Of a stretch of 64,000 nt of DNA, positions 52,027 through 60,511 are shown piece after piece. Position 1 is the first letter of the stretch. Each line of letters begins with the position of its first letter. Position numbers and translations under genes: made by a program. The notes beneath the pieces are model-generated. The model ran no database searches. It was not told where the DNA came from and was given only the letters and a program-made list of their open reading frames with translations. This stretch comes from GWE2-40-63 sp050179685 (GTDB lineage: Bacteria > Bacteroidota > Bacteroidia > Bacteroidales > SZUA-534). The stretch is from NCBI GenBank assembly GCA_050179685.1, contig JBFXEW010000005.1:62001-126000 (forward strand). The letters run 5' to 3'.

Positions 52027-53451
52027 ATGAAAACACAAACCAATCGAAAACCCGCCGTAAGTGGTTTGTTCTATCCCGAGCATCCGGGAGAACTGCGTAC
52101 GGAATTGGCCTCGTATTTTAGTCGGGCCACAATACCACAGACTTTTAGCGACATACGGGCACTAATTGTACCTCATGCCGGGTACAAATATTCGGGAGAA
52201 GTGGCAGCCCAGGCCTACCAACAATTGAATGTAAATCAATCTTTTGAAAATATATTTATTTTGGCCCCCTCGCATCATGTAGCTTTTAATGGGGCTTCGG
52301 TTTTTTCAAAAGGAAATTACGAAACTCCATTAGGAACGGTTGAAGTAAATCTGGAGTTGTGCAATCAATTAATTGATAAGCATAAAATTATTAATTTTTT
52401 ACCCGATGCGCACAGCCAGGAACATGCCATTGAAGTTCAGTTGCCTTTTTTGCAACATCATTTAAAAGAACATTTTAAAATTGTTCCCATCCTTATCGGA
52501 ACTCACGATTTGGATCAGCTTAAGGAGCTGGCGGCCTCCTTAAAACCCTATTTTACCAATAAAAACCTGTTTGTGGTAAGCAGCGACTTCTCCCACTTTC
52601 CAAATTACGAAGATGCCATAATTGCCGATATGAACATGGCCGATGGCATTGAAAAAAACAAGGTAGAAGAAGTGCTTAAATCGGTTAGCCTGAACAAAAA
52701 GTTAAAAATTGAAAACCTGGCAACCAGTGCCTGTGGCTTATCAGCCATTTTAACCCTGATGTTTCTTTCGGCCAATGATAAAAACCTGCGTTACACCGGA
52801 ATAAAATACCAGAATTCGGGTGATGTACCCAAAAGCAATCCAAACCGGGTGGTTGGCTATTGGGCTTTTACCCTGGCAAACCAACCCTTAAGTTACAAAC
52901 ATTTACTTACCGATGACGACAAAAATACCCTGTTATCGATAGCTCGCTTAAGTATTTCAGAATTTTTAAAAAAAGAAGAGGTTTCTGAACTATCGGAGCA
53001 GGATTTTAATGATTCGCTAAAACAAACCATGGGAACTTTTGTGAGTTTGCATCACGGTAAAAATCTAAGGGGCTGCATCGGTCGTTTTGAAACCATTGAA
53101 CCCTTGTATCAACTGGTACAGGAAATGGCCATTGCCGCTGCTACCAACGATAAGCGGTTTAAACCGGTAACTTTAGATGAAATAGACGAACTAAGCATTG
53201 AAATATCGGTACTTACTCCTTTAAAAAAGATTCATACAAAAGAAGAAATTGAAATCGGGCGCCATGGTATTTACATAAAACAAGGCATTAATCATGGAAC
53301 ACTGCTGCCTCAGGTAGCCACAGAAAACAAGTGGAGTGTGGACGAATTTCTGGGCTACTGCGCCAAAAATAAAGCTCGTATTGGCTGGGATGGATGGAAA
53401 ACTGCTGAATTATTTACTTACGAAGCTATTGTTTTTTCGGAGCATAAGTAA
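52027..53451 (+). CDS. Fused Memo-like and AMMECR1 domains (AmmeMemoRadiSam B + A)
   Basis: 474 residues. About 1-280 are the Memo domain (YHPxxPxEL-like start FYPEHPGELR, VPHAGYKYSGEVAA, LAPSHHVAFNG, SSDFSHF). About 290-474 are the AMMECR1 domain with LRGCIGRFE and AIAAATNDKRFKPVT. In many prokaryotes these two and a radical SAM protein form the AmmeMemoRadiSam set of unproven function; here two parts are fused and the radical SAM gene is not in the window. A TAACTTTG -7-like box lies at 51857-51864, about 160 bases upstream. Confidence 0.9.
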   Translation: MKTQTNRKPAVSGLFYPEHPGELRTELASYFSRATIPQTFSDIRALIVPHAGYKYSGEVAAQAYQQLNVNQSFENIFILAPSHHVAFNGASVFSKGNYETPLGTVEVNLELCNQLIDKHKIINFLPDAHSQEHAIEVQLPFLQHHLKEHFKIVPILIGTHDLDQLKELAASLKPYFTNKNLFVVSSDFSHFPNYEDAIIADMNMADGIEKNKVEEVLKSVSLNKKLKIENLATSACGLSAILTLMFLSANDKNLRYTGIKYQNSGDVPKSNPNRVVGYWAFTLANQPLSYKHLLTDDDKNTLLSIARLSISEFLKKEEVSELSEQDFNDSLKQTMGTFVSLHHGKNLRGCIGRFETIEPLYQLVQEMAIAAATNDKRFKPVTLDEIDELSIEISVLTPLKKIHTKEEIEIGRHGIYIKQGINHGTLLPQVATENKWSVDEFLGYCAKNKARIGWDGWKTAELFTYEAIVFSEHK

Positions 53452-53764
53452 GTTTGCGAAGCTGTTTTATTTTAACTAAAATGGCATAAATGGTATAAAA
53501 ACCAAACAGCACCAAGCCCACAGAAATCAGGGTGTCCCAATCGAAATGGGTATCGCGGGCAATCAGCACCAACTCAACCGTCGATGGCAGCAGCATAAGC
53601 ATCATGGCTATTATCAACACCAAGGATGCCCAAATTAATCCGATTTTCAAGCGTAGTAAATTACGGACAGCTTTTTCCGACATGGGTTTATTCCGCGTAT
53701 TCCGGGCACGGGAACCAATAAAAAGAGCCAGCACACAAAGCAATAAAAATATTCCGCCTTCCAT
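53426..53764 (-). CDS. Small membrane protein of unknown function
   Basis: 112 residues with three hydrophobic helices (about 3-18, 42-60, 78-97) and a basic C terminus (KIKQLRKLTYAPKKQ). No family recognised. Its end overlaps the converging Memo-AMMECR1 gene by 26 bases. Confidence 0.65.
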   Translation of the reverse strand: MEGGIFLLLCVLALFIGSRARNTRNKPMSEKAVRNLLRLKIGLIWASLVLIIAMMLMLLPSTVELVLIARDTHFDWDTLISVGLVLFGFYTIYAILVKIKQLRKLTYAPKKQ

Positions 53765-53821
53765 AATACCATTTTGTTTAAGGCCCGAAAGTTAGTAAAA
53801 TTGCAGAAACAGAACTATTTT

Positions 53822-54334
53822 ATGGAAAAAGATGCCTCATATTGGATAAAAGAACTGAAACTCAAACCGCACCCCGAAGGCGGGCATTATATTGAAACTT
53901 ATAAATCGCAGGTTTACAGCTCTGAAAGCGAGGTTGCCCAATGCAAAAACCGTCGGCAATGTGCTTCGCTTATCTATTATTTGCTCAATAAGGAGGAATG
54001 CTCTGCTTTTCATCGCCTGCAATCGGACGAAATATGGCTGTTTCACTCCGGAGCTTCGCTTAGTCTGTATTTAATTGAGCCCAATGGGAACTTGCGCATC
54101 GAAAAGCTGGGTGCTCAAGCCGGGCAAGGAGAAAACCTACAGGTTTTTGTTCCGGCAAATACCTGGTTTGCTGCCGAACTAAATCAAAAAGACAGCTACA
54201 GTTTAATGAGTTGCCTGGTGTCGCCTAGATTTGAATGGAACGAATTTGAACTGGCCGATAAAGAACAATTGTTGCAGGAATTTCCCAAACATGCGGCACT
54301 GATTAACCGACTTTGCAAAGAAAAAACCAAATAA
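53822..54334 (+). CDS. Cupin_5 (DUF985) family protein
   Basis: 170 residues from ATG 53822. Family landmarks: LKPHPEGGHYIETYKS, ASLIYYLLNKEECSAFHRLQSDEIWLFHSG, FVPANTWFAAEL and SCLVSPRFEWNEFELADKEQLLQEFP. Metal-binding cupin fold; substrate unknown, though plant and bacterial relatives have been linked to sugar metabolism. Fifteen bases before the next cupin gene. Confidence 0.9.
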   Translation: MEKDASYWIKELKLKPHPEGGHYIETYKSQVYSSESEVAQCKNRRQCASLIYYLLNKEECSAFHRLQSDEIWLFHSGASLSLYLIEPNGNLRIEKLGAQAGQGENLQVFVPANTWFAAELNQKDSYSLMSCLVSPRFEWNEFELADKEQLLQEFPKHAALINRLCKEKTK

Positions 54335-54349
54335 AACTTACCGCCAACT

Positions 54350-54709
54350 ATGGAAAAAATAAATCTCTTTGAAAAACTCTCCTTATTCTACGATGCCTGG
54401 AATCCAAGGATTGTGGGTGAGTTAAACGGACAACATGTAAAACTAGCTAAATTTCAGGGCCCCTTTGTGTGGCATAAGCATGAAAACGAAGACGAATTAT
54501 TTCTGGTTCTTGAGGGAACTTTAATCCTGGAGTTCCGCGACAAAACCCTTACCCTGAAGCCCAATGAATTTGTAATTGTGCCCCGGGGTGTGGAACACCG
54601 GCCGGTGGCTGAGGAACCGGTGTCGGTACTACTTTTTGAGCCCATAAACACCTTAAATACCGGCGATAAAAAGAACGACTTAACCCGCAATACGCTCGAT
54701 AGTATATGA
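54350..54709 (+). CDS. Single-domain cupin protein
   Basis: 119 residues. Cupin motif 1 WHKHENEDELFLVLEGTL and motif 2 PNEFVIVPRGVEHRPVA give the usual three His and one Glu metal ligands. The role is unknown. It follows the DUF985 gene by 15 bases and is probably in the same operon. Confidence 0.9.
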   Translation: MEKINLFEKLSLFYDAWNPRIVGELNGQHVKLAKFQGPFVWHKHENEDELFLVLEGTLILEFRDKTLTLKPNEFVIVPRGVEHRPVAEEPVSVLLFEPINTLNTGDKKNDLTRNTLDSI

Positions 54710-54743
54710 TTTCCTGAGTAACAGCAATTCGATTTTGACCGAC

Positions 54744-55664
54744 CTAAGTCTTTGATTTATCCTGTAACTGAATCCGGGTTTTTGGCAGGCTGTCGGGATA
54801 ATTTTTTTGCATAAACTCAATCAGTTTCTCACGCACATATACCCGTAAATCCCATGCTGTTGGTGAATTGTGTGCACTTACCAGCGCCCGCAGTTCCATG
54901 GTGCTTTCTTTGGCATCGGTAACCTGCAACACATTTACCTGTCCGTCCCAAAGACTGGTGGTATTTAAAATACGTGTCAGTTCATCGCGTAAAGCCTGAA
55001 CCGGAAGGGTATAATCGGCATAAATAAATACGGTGCCCACAATTTCAGCCGAATTTCGGGTCCAGTTCTGAAAAGGTTTCTCAATAAAATACGTCGAGGG
55101 AACTATAAGGCGGCGCTTATCCCAGATGCGAACCACGACATAATTCAGATTAATTTCTTCAATCCATCCCCATTCGTTTTCAATTATCACCGCATCGTCG
55201 ATGCGAAAAGGCTGGGTAAAGGCAATCTGGATACCGGCTATTACGGCTCCAATAACCCGTTGCGCTGCAAAACCCAATACGATACCGGCTATACCTGCCG
55301 AGGCAAATAAGCCAATCCCTATTTTGCGAATCGGTTCAAACGATATCAATATAAAACCCAGCGCTATAAGCACAATAAAAAAGGTAATAATGTTGGTGAA
55401 TATATTTACCTGGGTATGTACCTTCCGCGATTTTAGGTTGTCGGCTTTTGAAATATCAAATTTACTTAAAAGCAAATCCCTAAAAACCTTTAGCAATGCA
55501 ATGACGCTCCAGGCCAGAGTAATAATAAGTAAAATATGACCTTTCGATTGGGCTATGTCAACAAAGCGGGGCGGAAGAAAATGAAACAAGGTAAGCAGGG
55601 ACCCCAGTACCAGTAAAACCAGTGTTAGAAAAAGTGGAAGAATCAGTTTTTTAAATTTATACAT
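54744..55664 (-). CDS. MscS-family mechanosensitive channel
   Basis: 306 residues with four membrane helices. The pore helix and following region read GLFASAGIAGIVLGFAAQRVIGAVIAGIQIAFTQPFRIDD, the MscS signature, followed by the beta domain (EEINLNYVVVRIWDKRRLIVPSTYFIEKPFQNWTR) and the C-terminal alpha/beta domain. Releases solutes on osmotic downshift. Monocistronic. Confidence 0.93.
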   Translation of the reverse strand: MYKFKKLILPLFLTLVLLVLGSLLTLFHFLPPRFVDIAQSKGHILLIITLAWSVIALLKVFRDLLLSKFDISKADNLKSRKVHTQVNIFTNIITFFIVLIALGFILISFEPIRKIGIGLFASAGIAGIVLGFAAQRVIGAVIAGIQIAFTQPFRIDDAVIIENEWGWIEEINLNYVVVRIWDKRRLIVPSTYFIEKPFQNWTRNSAEIVGTVFIYADYTLPVQALRDELTRILNTTSLWDGQVNVLQVTDAKESTMELRALVSAHNSPTAWDLRVYVREKLIEFMQKNYPDSLPKTRIQLQDKSKT

Positions 55665-55818
55665 ACCCCAGTAGTTGATTTCTATATATAGCTACAATTG
55701 AAGCAGGAAAGTGTTTAAGCCCAAACTAAAAGGGATAAAGACGAATCCAATTATTTGTACAAAACAAGGGGACTTTTATGCCGCGAATTCGCGAATGTCG
55801 GAACAGGGGTTTTAAACC

Positions 55819-56139
55819 TTAAAATTTATCAAAACCATAAGCGGATTCAATCTTTGCAATGCGAACCCTAAACGATTTGTACCAGATTTCGCGTCCCAGG
55901 TTTCTTGCCTCAGTATGCTCACTGTGGATTTTCCAATTTCTTATCGATTCCAAATCGGTCCAGTAGGAAACCGTAATTCCGAGTTCTTCCCTTGCCGACT
56001 CTACACCCAAAAAACCCTTTTGTTTTTTTGCCAGTTCAAGCATTTTATTGGCCACGGCAGCATAGCCATTATCTCCATCGGTGCGTACTGAGGTAAATAT
56101 TACCGCATAATATGGGGTTTCGGGTGTTTGGGCTATCAT
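55819..56139 (-). CDS. Antibiotic biosynthesis monooxygenase (ABM) domain protein
   Basis: 106 residues. YYAVIFTSVRTDGDNGYAAVANKMLELAKKQKGFLGVES and GITVSYWTDLESIRNWKIHSEHTEAR are typical of the dimeric alpha/beta ABM fold used by heme-degrading and quinone-forming monooxygenases and by many proteins without known activity. Its ATG overlaps the stop of the DinB gene by four bases (ATGA). Confidence 0.87.
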   Translation of the reverse strand: MIAQTPETPYYAVIFTSVRTDGDNGYAAVANKMLELAKKQKGFLGVESAREELGITVSYWTDLESIRNWKIHSEHTEARNLGREIWYKSFRVRIAKIESAYGFDKF

Positions 56140-56606
56140 GATTTAGCATTTATCAATTCACGAATTTCATTCATATGTAAGGTTAAATGTTCGGGATAGC
56201 CTTCGATCATTTGTCGCAAGCTTACCGCTGTACCTTCGAAATTGTGCCAGCAATTGTCAAGTGCAGTAATATCGACCGATTGAATTACCTGAATGATATG
56301 CAGGTTATACATTTTCCAAAGCTGTATGATGGTTTGCCAATCGGCGTTTTGGTAATTCTGCAGGGCTATCCATAAATCGTTATCCTGCTGGTAGTCGGGA
56401 AAAACCAGAACTTTGTTGTATTGCAGGCGAGCCATTCGCTGGTGGTTGTTTGCCGCAGAATCGATTAAATGTCCCAGAATTTGCTTGATGCTCCGGTTTT
56501 GCCTGTTTCTCCGCCCGGTAATAAGTTCCCGGGGCAATTGATTCAATTCCGGCTCCCAGGTTTCGACAGCACGTAGAATTGCGTTGGTAATACTTGAAAA
56601 ATCCAT
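56136..56606 (-). CDS. DinB-like four-helix protein
   Basis: 156 residues from ATG 56606; the upstream frame to 56798 runs through repeat-like intergenic sequence and is not part of it. RSIKQILGHLIDSAANNHQRMARLQY and GYPEHLTLHMNEIRELI place His ligands as in DinB/YfiT metal-dependent enzymes (HLIDS, NNH, HMNE). Function unknown, possibly a bacillithiol-like transferase or a stress protein. Translationally coupled to the ABM gene. Confidence 0.85.
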   Translation of the reverse strand: MDFSSITNAILRAVETWEPELNQLPRELITGRRNRQNRSIKQILGHLIDSAANNHQRMARLQYNKVLVFPDYQQDNDLWIALQNYQNADWQTIIQLWKMYNLHIIQVIQSVDITALDNCWHNFEGTAVSLRQMIEGYPEHLTLHMNEIRELINAKS

Positions 56607-57136
56607 TGCATGGTTATTATTAAGTAACAATAGTATCCTGTTAAAATTAATTAAAGTTACACTCATTCCTTTAACTGAATCTAACAAAGATTGATATAAC
56701 AATTGAGCGCTTATTTTTCGCCTCAAGCCGGCTAGGCTCTTCATTTTTGGCTTGACCCAAAAACGAAGCAAAAAAGTCAAGGCACCAAAAAATAGCATCT
56801 ATATCTTTACAATCACTAAGTGCGGCCGGGTGATCTTCGAACAAGTTCTCAGCTTCCCGGTCTTACTAAGTGATTGTTTCGATTCCGATTGCCATTTTTT
56901 GGAAGCCGGTCATTTTTCTAAACTATTTAGTTTTATAAATGAATTCCTTTAAAATTAGCTTTCTCAACCTATCTAACTTTTTCAACTAAAATTTACTCAA
57001 AAATATTAAACAAGTAGTAAACATAAGCTAAAGATATTATTTCTTTTGGCTTACTAATCCATTAATTTCTCTTAATCGCCGCCTTTTCTTCGTACTCCCT
57101 TCCCAGTTTATTCGGTTAAGCCTTGCCAGAATCTTT
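56607..57136. other. Gene-free AT-rich stretch with a Bacteroidota-type repeated phrase
   Basis: 530 bases without a supported gene. Bases 56739-56783 read TTCATTTTTGGCTTGACCCA then AAAACGAAGCAAAAAAGTCA, a phrase I recall from many intergenic regions of this phylum. Bases 56811-56882 contain a weak foldback (AATCACTAAGTGCGGCCGGG against CCCGGTCTTACTAAGTGATT with gaps). The remainder is AT-rich with no clear signal. Confidence 0.45.
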
Positions 57137-57508
57137 TTAGGCCAGTTTTCGTTCCACCGGCCGGTAATACCACGACAGTATGGTGGCAAGCAAAAGAATC
57201 AGCGACGGAAGGGCTTCAATAAATGCTTGTCCTGCCATTAGATGCGAAGCCGCTGCACCCGACATGGCAAAAAAGAAACCCGCATAGGCCCACTCCTTAA
57301 CCAGCGTTAAACGCGGAAGTAGAATAACCAGTACACCAAATATCTTCCAAAAACCCAGAATAGATAACATATAAACCGGGTATCCCAGATTACTTATAAT
57401 TTTGACATAGCCACCAATTTGCAAGAGTTGCTGCACTCCGCCGGCCAACATGCCAAGGGAAAGAAAAATGGTAGCAATCCAATAAATAACTTTAGTTCGT
57501 TTTTTCAT
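57137..57508 (-). CDS. DoxX-like membrane protein
   Basis: 123 residues with four membrane helices. YWIATIFLSLGMLAGGVQQLL, LGYPVYMLSILGFWKIFGVLVILLP and the KEWAYAGFFFAMSGAAASHL segment match the DoxX-like family. Role unknown; related proteins act in oxidative-stress membrane complexes. Single gene. Confidence 0.85.
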   Translation of the reverse strand: MKKRTKVIYWIATIFLSLGMLAGGVQQLLQIGGYVKIISNLGYPVYMLSILGFWKIFGVLVILLPRLTLVKEWAYAGFFFAMSGAAASHLMAGQAFIEALPSLILLLATILSWYYRPVERKLA

Positions 57509-57553
57509 TGTTTTGGGCTTTACAAGTTATTAAATAGAGCTATTTCAGTATCC

Positions 57554-57584
57554 AAGCCCGGCTGACGCCGGGCTTTCATTTTTT
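57554..57584 (+). terminator. Terminator-like hairpin without an obvious upstream gene
   Basis: AAGCCCGGC and GCCGGGCTT form a 9-bp stem with a TGAC loop, followed on the plus strand by T-rich sequence to 57584. No plus-strand gene precedes it, and on the minus strand it lies upstream of the DoxX-like gene. It may be a REP-like hairpin or the end of an unknown RNA. Confidence 0.4.
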
Positions 57585-57639
57585 CCATATAAAACCACAA
57601 ATTGATTTAATTGTTTAGAGCTAAGACAAAAAGTAAACG

Positions 57640-57935
57640 GGAAACTGGATGCTGGTTGCTTGATTCTGGATGCTGGGATTTGATTTTCGATTTTTGATTA
57701 CGTTCCGTGAGGACTTCGTCGTTGCAGATTTCAGAGTGAGTTCCGTGAGGACTTCGTCGTTTCAGACTTCAGACTTAAGACTTAAGACTAGAGATTAGAG
57801 GTTAGAGACTAGAGATTAGAGATTAGAAACCTATCAACTGCATACTCATTATTCACTTTTAACTATTCACTTTTCACTATTCATTGTTAATTGCTCATTG
57901 ATAATTGATAATTGATAATTGCAAACTGGTTACTG
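57640..57935. repeat. Short-word repeat block, first copy
   Basis: Contains GTTCCGTGAGGACTTCGTCG at 57702 and 57740, then runs of AGACTAGAGATTAGAG-like words, ATTCACTTTTCACTATTCA-like words, and TTAATTGCTCATTGATAATT. The last parts are the reverse complement of the vocabulary at 15541-15740. Confidence 0.8.
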
Positions 57936-57952
57936 GATTTTAATTTAGTGTG

Positions 57953-58059
57953 GTTTAGTTAAGCCTATTTCACATGCAAAAGCGGCGTAAGTACTTGCTC
58001 TGTTTCATCGGAGTAAGTATCCCCTTGAGGGGATTATGGGGTGAATTTCTTTACTATAC
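57953..58059. repeat. Inverted copy of the 20068-20176 element
   Basis: Reads GTTTAGTTAAGC at one end and CTATAC at the other, with TTTCATCGGAGTAAGTATCC and the CCCCTTGAGGGGATTAT palindrome between. Close match to the reverse complement of 20068-20176, diverged mostly in the first 40 bases. Confidence 0.8.
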
Positions 58060-58325
58060 GCTACAGGATTTCAGATTTCAGAGTGAGTTCCGTGAGGACT
58101 TCGTCGTTGCAGATTTCAGATTTCAGAGTGAGTTCCGTGAGGACTTCGTCGTTTCAGATTTCAGACTTAAGACTAAAGACCAGAGATTAGAGACTAGAGA
58201 CTAGAGATTAGAAACCAGAAACCTGTCAATTGCTTTTTCACTTTTCACTATTCACTTTTCACTATTCATTATTCACTGTTAATTGCTAATTACAAACCGG
58301 CTGCTGGATTAAGCTGCAATATCAT
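58060..58325. repeat. Short-word repeat block, second copy
   Basis: Repeats the order of 57640-57935: GTTCCGTGAGGACTTCGTCG at 58087 and 58132, then CAGAGATTAGAGACTAGAG-type words, then TTTTCACTATTCACTTTTCA and CACTGTTAATTGCTAATTAC. The two blocks flank the 107-bp element. Confidence 0.8.
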
Positions 58326-58583
58326 TCCCTTTGCGCCGCTGTCTTCGATCGCTACCCGGCTTGCGGTTTATATTCACCACAGATAATCACCGATAGTCAC
58401 AGATTGAATCCTAATCAATCAGTTATTTTCGTAAAAATCAGTGTACCATTTATTTTGCGCCTTTGCGCCCTTGCGGTTAAAAAAATAAACCGCGGAGAAC
58501 GCAGAGCACCGCAGAGCTTATCCTAATCAATCAGTTAAAGATCAGCGTATCATTTTCCGTCTTCCGTGCTCCGTTTTCCTTTA
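58326..58583. other. Gene-free intergenic sequence with common Bacteroidota repeat phrases
   Basis: Includes TTTGCGCCTTTGCGCCCTTG followed by GCGGTTAAAAAAATAAACCGC (a foldback) and GGAGAACGCAGAGCACCGCAGAG, plus two copies of ATCCTAATCAATCAGTTA near 58411 and 58522. No gene seen. Confidence 0.5.
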
Positions 58584-59236
58584 CACTTGTGCGGGACCTT
58601 AACCAAACTACTGATTGACCTCTTGCACTTGTGCAGGAGCTTGACCGGGACGCTGGGTGAGCTCTTGCACTTGTGTTGGACATTAACCAAACTACTGATT
58701 GATCTCTTGCACTTGTGCAGGAGCTTGACCGGGACGCTGGGTGAGTTCTTACACTTGTGCAGGAGCTTAACCGAGCTGCTGAGTGAGCTCTTGCACTTGT
58801 GTTGGAGCTTAACCGAGCCGATGAGTAAGCTCTTACACTTGTGCGGGAGCTTAACCAAACTACTGGTTGACCTCTTGCACTTGTGCGGGAGCTTAACCAA
58901 ACTACTGGTTGACCTCTTGCACTTGTGCAGGAGCTTGACCGAGCTGCTGGGTGAGTTCTTACACTTGTGCGGGAGCTTAACCGAGCCGATGAGTAAGCTC
59001 TTACACTTGTGCGGGAGCTTAACCAAACTACTGGTTGACCTCTTGCACTTGTGTTGGAGCTTAACCGAGCTGCTGAGTGAGCTCTTGCACTTGTGTTGGA
59101 GCTTAACCGAGCCGATGAGTAAGCTCTTACACTTGTGCGGGAGCTTAACCAAACTGCTGAGTGAGCTCTTGCACTTGTGCGGGAGCTTGACCGGGCTGCT
59201 GAGTGAGCTCTTACACTTATGTGGGAGCTTAGGAAA
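58584..59236. repeat. 42-bp tandem array, sixteen exactly spaced units
   Basis: CACTTGTG (CACTTATG in the last unit) recurs at 58584, 58626, 58668 and every 42 bases up to 59214 with no insertion or deletion. Each unit has a shared part of about 24 bases (for example GCTCTTGCACTTGTGCGGGAGC, a near-perfect foldback) and a variable part drawn from about four versions. Because 42 is a multiple of three, frames of 200 codons or more stay open in three registers (one on plus, two on minus), none beginning at ATG, so coding is doubtful. Confidence 0.9.
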
Positions 59237-59507
59237 AAGTACACCTTTTAATCAGTCAACCGACCAAAAGGAAAACCACACCACCGGCTAGCTCCTGAAA
59301 AAAGTTGCACCCAAGCCTTTAAAAAACAGTGGATTGTCTTGTTTATTTTGAAAATATTTCTTAGTTTAGACCGACGAAATTGAAACCAAATAGCAATTTA
59401 CCGGCTAATGTATAACAAAAGCCCACACCGGAAGCGCAAAAAAATCATCCTTATATAGGGTAAGGACTTGTTACAGCCCTTACCCGTCTGTTTAAAATGT
59501 TAACACT

Positions 59508-60263
59508 ATGGAACAAAATTCGTTTTTGTTTGCTTCGGCCACCATTGCCGAACTTACCGACTTGTCGAACCAGGTTCGGCAGGCCATAGTAAAAGCGGCT
59601 TTGGCCGACGATTACCTGAGTGCTGAGACTCAGGCTATCGAGACTACGGTTTCTCAGATGATGAGCGGGATGAACAAACCCAGGAGCAAAGCGCTGACAC
59701 AGCAGCTGGAACAGGCTGATGGCTCGCGCGACCGCTTATTCAAAGCCCTGGTATTTATACTAAGGGGCCTTATTTTCTGGGAAAATGATCCTCGGAGCGA
59801 GGCTGCCGAAAAGTTGTATGATGTAATTAAGGTACACGGCACCTCGCTGACACGCATGAGCTACGAGAAGCAAAATGCCCATATGGATGCCTTAAAACAA
59901 GCCATGCAGGCTCCTGAGATGGTTCAGGCTTTTGCCGATGCCGGACTCACCGAGCTTTGGGACGAAACAATGGCAGCTCATGATAATTTTACCAGTATGT
60001 ACCGCGAATCGGCCTCCCTCGAAGCGGCAAAAGGAGCCATTGCTTCGGCTACAAGCCTGCGTGGTACCTTATATGAGCAACTGAAAAGGCTGATGGAGTA
60101 CCTTAATGTAATGAACAGGGTAAATGCCGCTGTTTACGGAGCCTTACAGGCCGAAGTAAACGAACTGGCAGGAACCCTGAATACTAAAATTCAGATGCGT
60201 CTGGGTCATCGCACAGCAAGTGACAACGGCGACGAAACGTCTGAAACTACGGAGATAATATAA
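59508..60263 (+). CDS. DUF6261-like helical protein
   Basis: 251 residues, almost all helical, no signal peptide or membrane segment. The order of features, QTQAIETTV-like start region, RDRLFKALVFILRGLIFWENDPRSEAAEKLYDVIKVHGTSLTRMSYEKQNAHMDALKQAM, then FADAGLTELWDETMAAHDNFTSMYRESAS, fits DUF6261, a Bacteroidota family of unknown function. The C-terminal tail is acidic and disordered-looking. It begins 270 bases after the 42-bp array and stands alone. Confidence 0.72.
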   Translation: MEQNSFLFASATIAELTDLSNQVRQAIVKAALADDYLSAETQAIETTVSQMMSGMNKPRSKALTQQLEQADGSRDRLFKALVFILRGLIFWENDPRSEAAEKLYDVIKVHGTSLTRMSYEKQNAHMDALKQAMQAPEMVQAFADAGLTELWDETMAAHDNFTSMYRESASLEAAKGAIASATSLRGTLYEQLKRLMEYLNVMNRVNAAVYGALQAEVNELAGTLNTKIQMRLGHRTASDNGDETSETTEII

Positions 60264-60511
60264 CAATTAACCCAACAGATTTTAGGGATGGTTTTTTTAG
60301 TACCTCTGGCGCAAGTTGGAGGTTTTTTTGGGGGGTCAGCATGCTCCGTTTTCCGACGCCGAAGGATGGTACAACCATCAAGATTCAGCGTCCCTTGGTG
60401 CATCTTTTTATTATAGTTTAGGTTGGTCAAAAATGCCCGATAATTCAAGAAGAAGAATTAGGCTCTTTTTATTTGGTTTTTACCTTAGTTCTTTGTTAGG
60501 CTTTCGTGCTT
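60264..60511. other. Intergenic region after the DUF6261-like gene
   Basis: 248 bases with no supported gene. On the minus strand, GCCTAAC (60495-60501) stands 11 bases after the stop of the DUF4041 gene; it fits the RYYYAAC core-site consensus of attC sites, but no matching partner end was found here. Confidence 0.4.

Noticed and set aside
55782..55793. Perfect 12-bp palindrome CGCGAATTCGCG as an operator
   Set aside because: It lies inside a generic intergenic phrase, far from a promoter-like sequence; no further support.
56607..56798. N-terminal extension of the DinB-like protein
   Set aside because: The extension is translated repeat-like intergenic DNA; ATG 56606 gives the family's normal N terminus.
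58584..59236. CRISPR reading of the 42-bp array
   Set aside because: The variable parts are a few recurring versions, not unique spacers, and no cas genes are near. The 21-bp array at 20235 fails for the same reasons.
58531..59291. Three long open frames (200-241 codons) through the 42-bp array as repeat-protein genes
   Set aside because: All three stay open simply because 42 is divisible by three and few units contain stops. None starts at ATG or has a convincing ribosome-binding site, so none is listed as a CDS; the array is kept as a finding.
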